From JACZSB01 sp965372015 (lineage in GTDB: Bacteria; Fidelibacterota; Marinisomatia; SCGC-AAA003-L08; TS1B11), in the NCBI GenBank assembly GCA_965372015.1, contig CBDVAP010000148.1:1-6249 (forward strand): DNA of 6,249 nucleotides, in the 5' to 3' direction. The notes under the pieces are model-generated. The model worked only from the letters and a program-made list of their open reading frames with translations. It did not search any database and was not told the origin of the DNA. Shown piece after piece: positions 3,948-6,249 of this stretch. How positions within the stretch are numbered: the first letter of the stretch is position 1; each line of letters starts with the position of its first letter. The translations under genes and the position numbers were made by a program.

Positions 3948-6249
3948 ATGATGAAACCAGTTTTGGCTTTAGTAATCATGCTTACTGCTCTCAGCGGGCA
4001 GGGAACCCTTAGGGTCACCTTAACCGGTACGGTGAGGGAGGCAGGCAGTGGTGAGCCTTTACCGGCGGCTGATGTGGTTGTTACCGGGGGCAGACTACAA
4101 CAGGCCACCGGCGCGGCCACCGATTTCGAGGGGGTCTACCGTATTCCCAATCTGTTGCCCGGTACTTACCAGGTGCGGGTCATGTACATCGGTTACCAAA
4201 CCTTCAATCGCGAGTTGATTGTAACCGGTGACATCGAACCGCTGCTGGAGATGGACTTCGAGTTGGAACCGGAGGCCATCAGGCTGCAGGAGTTCGTAGT
4301 GACCGCCAGCCGGGGGAGGCGCGAGAAGCTCACTGATGCCCCGGCAGCCATCAGCGTGGTCACTTCAGCCGAAATTCGCCGGGGGACCAATCCCAACCTG
4401 GGCGATTATTTCAAGCACATCAAGGGAGTGGATTTCACCGCCTCGGGTATTGACGGATTCAACCTGTCGGCCCGGGGCTTCAACACCAGCTTCTCCTCAC
4501 GCCTGATGACCCTCACCGACGGCCGGAAAGCCAACGTGCCTTCCCTGCGCCTGATCGCCTACAACACCATCCCGGTGACCTCCGACGATGTAGATCAGAT
4601 CGAGGTGGTGCTGGGGCCATCTTCAGCCCTCTACGGGCCGAATGCTTTCGCCGGTGTGGCCAACATTATCACTAAGAAACCAAGCGCCTCCATCGGAACC
4701 GATGCCAGCGTAAGTCTCGGCAACCGTGACTATCGTAAGTTCCAGATGCGGCACTCGGGTAAGTTCGGTAGCTGGGGCTACAAATTTTCTGCAGTCGATT
4801 TTAGAGCCAGTGATTGGCAGTGGGTGGACCCTGAGGAGAAAAAGGGGCACAATGAACTCTGGATTCAAGATGGCGGCAAGATAGGTGAGTTGCTCGATAA
4901 CGACGAATATCCCACTCCTGAGGATCCCTGGGACTGGCAGTGGGATGGCTACGATATTCGTTTCGACCGCGATCACGACGGCGATTTCTATGGCGAGGCT
5001 GATACGGTCTTCCTCGGTGCGGATCATATACGGATAGATCGCAATCAGGACGGGATAGTGGATACGGCGGATTTCAGTGTAACCAACCGGAGATTAGACC
5101 TACGGCTGGATTACGACTTCAGCTCTGATCACGGCCTGGTTTTCGGGTTCGGCCAGGCGGTGGCCACCAACATCAACCTGACCGGGATCGCCCGATATTT
5201 AGCTGAGGATTGGGTCTACCGCTATTACCATCTGCGGTATATCAAGGGCAACCTGTTCGTCCAATCCTATCTGAATACCTCCCAGTCGGGCCAAACCCGC
5301 AACCTGCGCACGGGTGAGCGGATTATAGACGAGTCGACATTCTATCATTTCCAGGTGCAACACTCGTTGAACTTCAACTGGCCGGTTGAGATGTTGGTCT
5401 CATATGGGACTGACTACCAGCGGACCATGCCCAAGACCTATGGCACCATCCTACTTGACGGCAAGGCCGGCAAGAGTTTCGATAACGACGGGATCGATAA
5501 CGACGGCGATGGCCAGGTGGATGAGTTTGCCGAAGGGCTGATCACTACTAATGAGTATGGCCTTTACTTTCAATCGACGGCGCAATTAAAACCCTACCTG
5601 GAGTTTATCTTTGCCGGCCGCCTCGACCTGCATAGCGGTGAGCTGGATAAAAACGGCATCAGGTTCCTTGAGGATCCGTTGCTGGGGGGCACCATCAATT
5701 ACCGAGCCCAATATTCACCCAAGTTCGGGCTGCTGTGGAAACCGCTTGAGAACCAGACTTTCCGCCTGACTGCGGCCCGGGCCTCGAACACCCCATCCTC
5801 ACAAGGCCTTTACTTGGATATCGTAGCGGGCATCGCGGCCTCATCCCTGGTGAAGGCCCGGGGGAATCCCTTTGGCTATCACTTCGAGCGAGCACCCGAT
5901 GGTACGCTGATGATGTACGACGTCAGGGCCGGTTCCTCCAGTGAGTTCCGCCTGGCCCAGATTCCTGATTCCGCGATTTTGTATATCCCACCCGTCCTGG
6001 GACGGCCCGGCCAGTTTGTCCAGAAAGAGGACGTGCAGACTATCGAACCAATCACCAGTGAGTTGATCTGGACCTATGAAATAGGCTATTCGGGAATCAT
6101 CAATAATCGTATGCGGGCCACATTGGACATTTATTACAGCCAATACGGCGATTTCGTCTCCGACCTGACCTGGATCACCCCCATCGTCATGGATACGTTA
6201 AAATACGGGTGTAATTCCGACGCGGTCATCGGGCTGGTGGGCCCCAGTG
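3948..6249 (+). CDS. TonB-dependent outer-membrane receptor (partial, 3' end outside window)
   Basis: The frame is open from here to the right edge, giving 767 visible residues. Residues 1-19 look like a signal peptide (MMKPVLALVIMLTALSGQG). About 23-108 is a carboxypeptidase-regulatory-like beta-sandwich (GTVREAGSGEPLPAADVVV, ATDFEGVYRIPNLLPGTYQV, IGYQTF). LQEFVVTASR at 113-122 is a TonB-box-like link. The plug covers about 126-243, with TLTDGRKA at 188-195 and the family signature IEVVLGPSSALYGPNAFAG (218-236) leading to VANIITKKP. Barrel strands follow and are cut off. Such receptors import bulky ligands (siderophores, cobalamin, glycans, peptides) using TonB energy; the ligand is unknown, and it is not an obvious SusC. 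Calcium-type loops occur at 340-346, 364-375 and 511-526, in predicted extracellular regions. The start could be GTG 3945, ATG 3948 or ATG 3951; none has a strong ribosome site. Confidence 0.92.
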   Translation, partial: MMKPVLALVIMLTALSGQGTLRVTLTGTVREAGSGEPLPAADVVVTGGRLQQATGAATDFEGVYRIPNLLPGTYQVRVMYIGYQTFNRELIVTGDIEPLLEMDFELEPEAIRLQEFVVTASRGRREKLTDAPAAISVVTSAEIRRGTNPNLGDYFKHIKGVDFTASGIDGFNLSARGFNTSFSSRLMTLTDGRKANVPSLRLIAYNTIPVTSDDVDQIEVVLGPSSALYGPNAFAGVANIITKKPSASIGTDASVSLGNRDYRKFQMRHSGKFGSWGYKFSAVDFRASDWQWVDPEEKKGHNELWIQDGGKIGELLDNDEYPTPEDPWDWQWDGYDIRFDRDHDGDFYGEADTVFLGADHIRIDRNQDGIVDTADFSVTNRRLDLRLDYDFSSDHGLVFGFGQAVATNINLTGIARYLAEDWVYRYYHLRYIKGNLFVQSYLNTSQSGQTRNLRTGERIIDESTFYHFQVQHSLNFNWPVEMLVSYGTDYQRTMPKTYGTILLDGKAGKSFDNDGIDNDGDGQVDEFAEGLITTNEYGLYFQSTAQLKPYLEFIFAGRLDLHSGELDKNGIRFLEDPLLGGTINYRAQYSPKFGLLWKPLENQTFRLTAARASNTPSSQGLYLDIVAGIAASSLVKARGNPFGYHFERAPDGTLMMYDVRAGSSSEFRLAQIPDSAILYIPPVLGRPGQFVQKEDVQTIEPITSELIWTYEIGYSGIINNRMRATLDIYYSQYGDFVSDLTWITPIVMDTLKYGCNSDAVIGLVGPS
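4965..5072 (+). other. Tandem calcium-type Asp loops in the receptor (EF-hand/dockerin-like)
   Basis: This stretch encodes DRDHDGD (receptor residues 340-346) and DRNQDGIVDTAD (364-375). The second fits the 12-residue dockerin/EF-hand loop pattern DxNxDGxxDxxD in full. A Trp/Asp-rich run (DPWDWQWDGYD, 326-336) precedes them. The region is probably a long external loop of the barrel. Calcium binding is inferred from the pattern only. Confidence 0.55.
5478..5525 (+). other. Second calcium-type Asp/Asn/Gly loop in the receptor
   Basis: FDNDGIDNDGDGQVDE (receptor residues 511-526) is an Asp-rich repeat of the DNDGDGxxDE kind, which is common in surface proteins of FCB-group bacteria and resembles thrombospondin type 3 calcium repeats. 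It lies between barrel strands (YGTDYQ before, NEYGLYFQ after), so an extracellular loop is likely. Confidence 0.55.

Noticed and set aside
4623..5027. Open frame on the - strand inside the receptor gene
   Set aside because: The + strand reads a continuous TonB-dependent receptor with plug signature through this region.

Overview
The window is a stretch of moderately GC-rich bacterial chromosome, with every gene on the + strand. The organism looks like a diderm of the Bacteroidota/FCB type, perhaps Marinimicrobia, Ignavibacteria, Calditrichota or a KSB1-like lineage. The main reason is the C-terminal sorting domain of the first protein, with the YPNPFNP motif and an LASGLYFYRLEAG / KMILLK ending. 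The TonB-dependent receptor, with its carboxypeptidase-regulatory-like N-terminus and Asp/Asn/Gly-rich calcium-type loops, fits the same groups. No rRNA, tRNA, CRISPR array, insertion sequence or transposase is visible. The lineage is an inference from protein style; no marker gene is present.

Layout. (1) 1-1440: the 3' part of a large secreted protein, with two beta-sandwich-like segments, a jelly-roll (MAM / immune-inhibitor-A-like) segment and a type IX secretion (T9SS) type A sorting domain. Its start lies before the window. (2) 1441-1562: a GC-rich spacer with a strong hairpin, framed by an imperfect 19-bp direct repeat. (3) 1563-2534: a predicted envelope-anchored phosphodiester glycosidase (NAGPA/DUF2233 family). 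(4) 2535-2743: an AT-richer regulatory spacer with a sigma70-like promoter, four TGAAC/GTTCA half-sites in alternating orientation, a nested palindrome and a strong Shine-Dalgarno. (5) 2744-3847: a lipoprotein of unknown function with a lipocalin-like look. (6) 3848-3947: a short spacer holding a 14-bp RNA-type hairpin. (7) 3948 to the right edge: a TonB-dependent outer-membrane receptor, cut by the window end.

All five proteins are predicted to be exported to the envelope or cell surface. A reasonable but unproven reading is a surface module: a T9SS-delivered surface protein, a lipoprotein hydrolase acting on sugar phosphodiesters, and a lipoprotein followed by a TonB-dependent transporter. 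The substrate cannot be named from the sequence. No clearly new system is proven here. The least explained parts are the two regulatory spacers (2535-2743 and 3848-3947) and the calcium-type loops in the receptor barrel.
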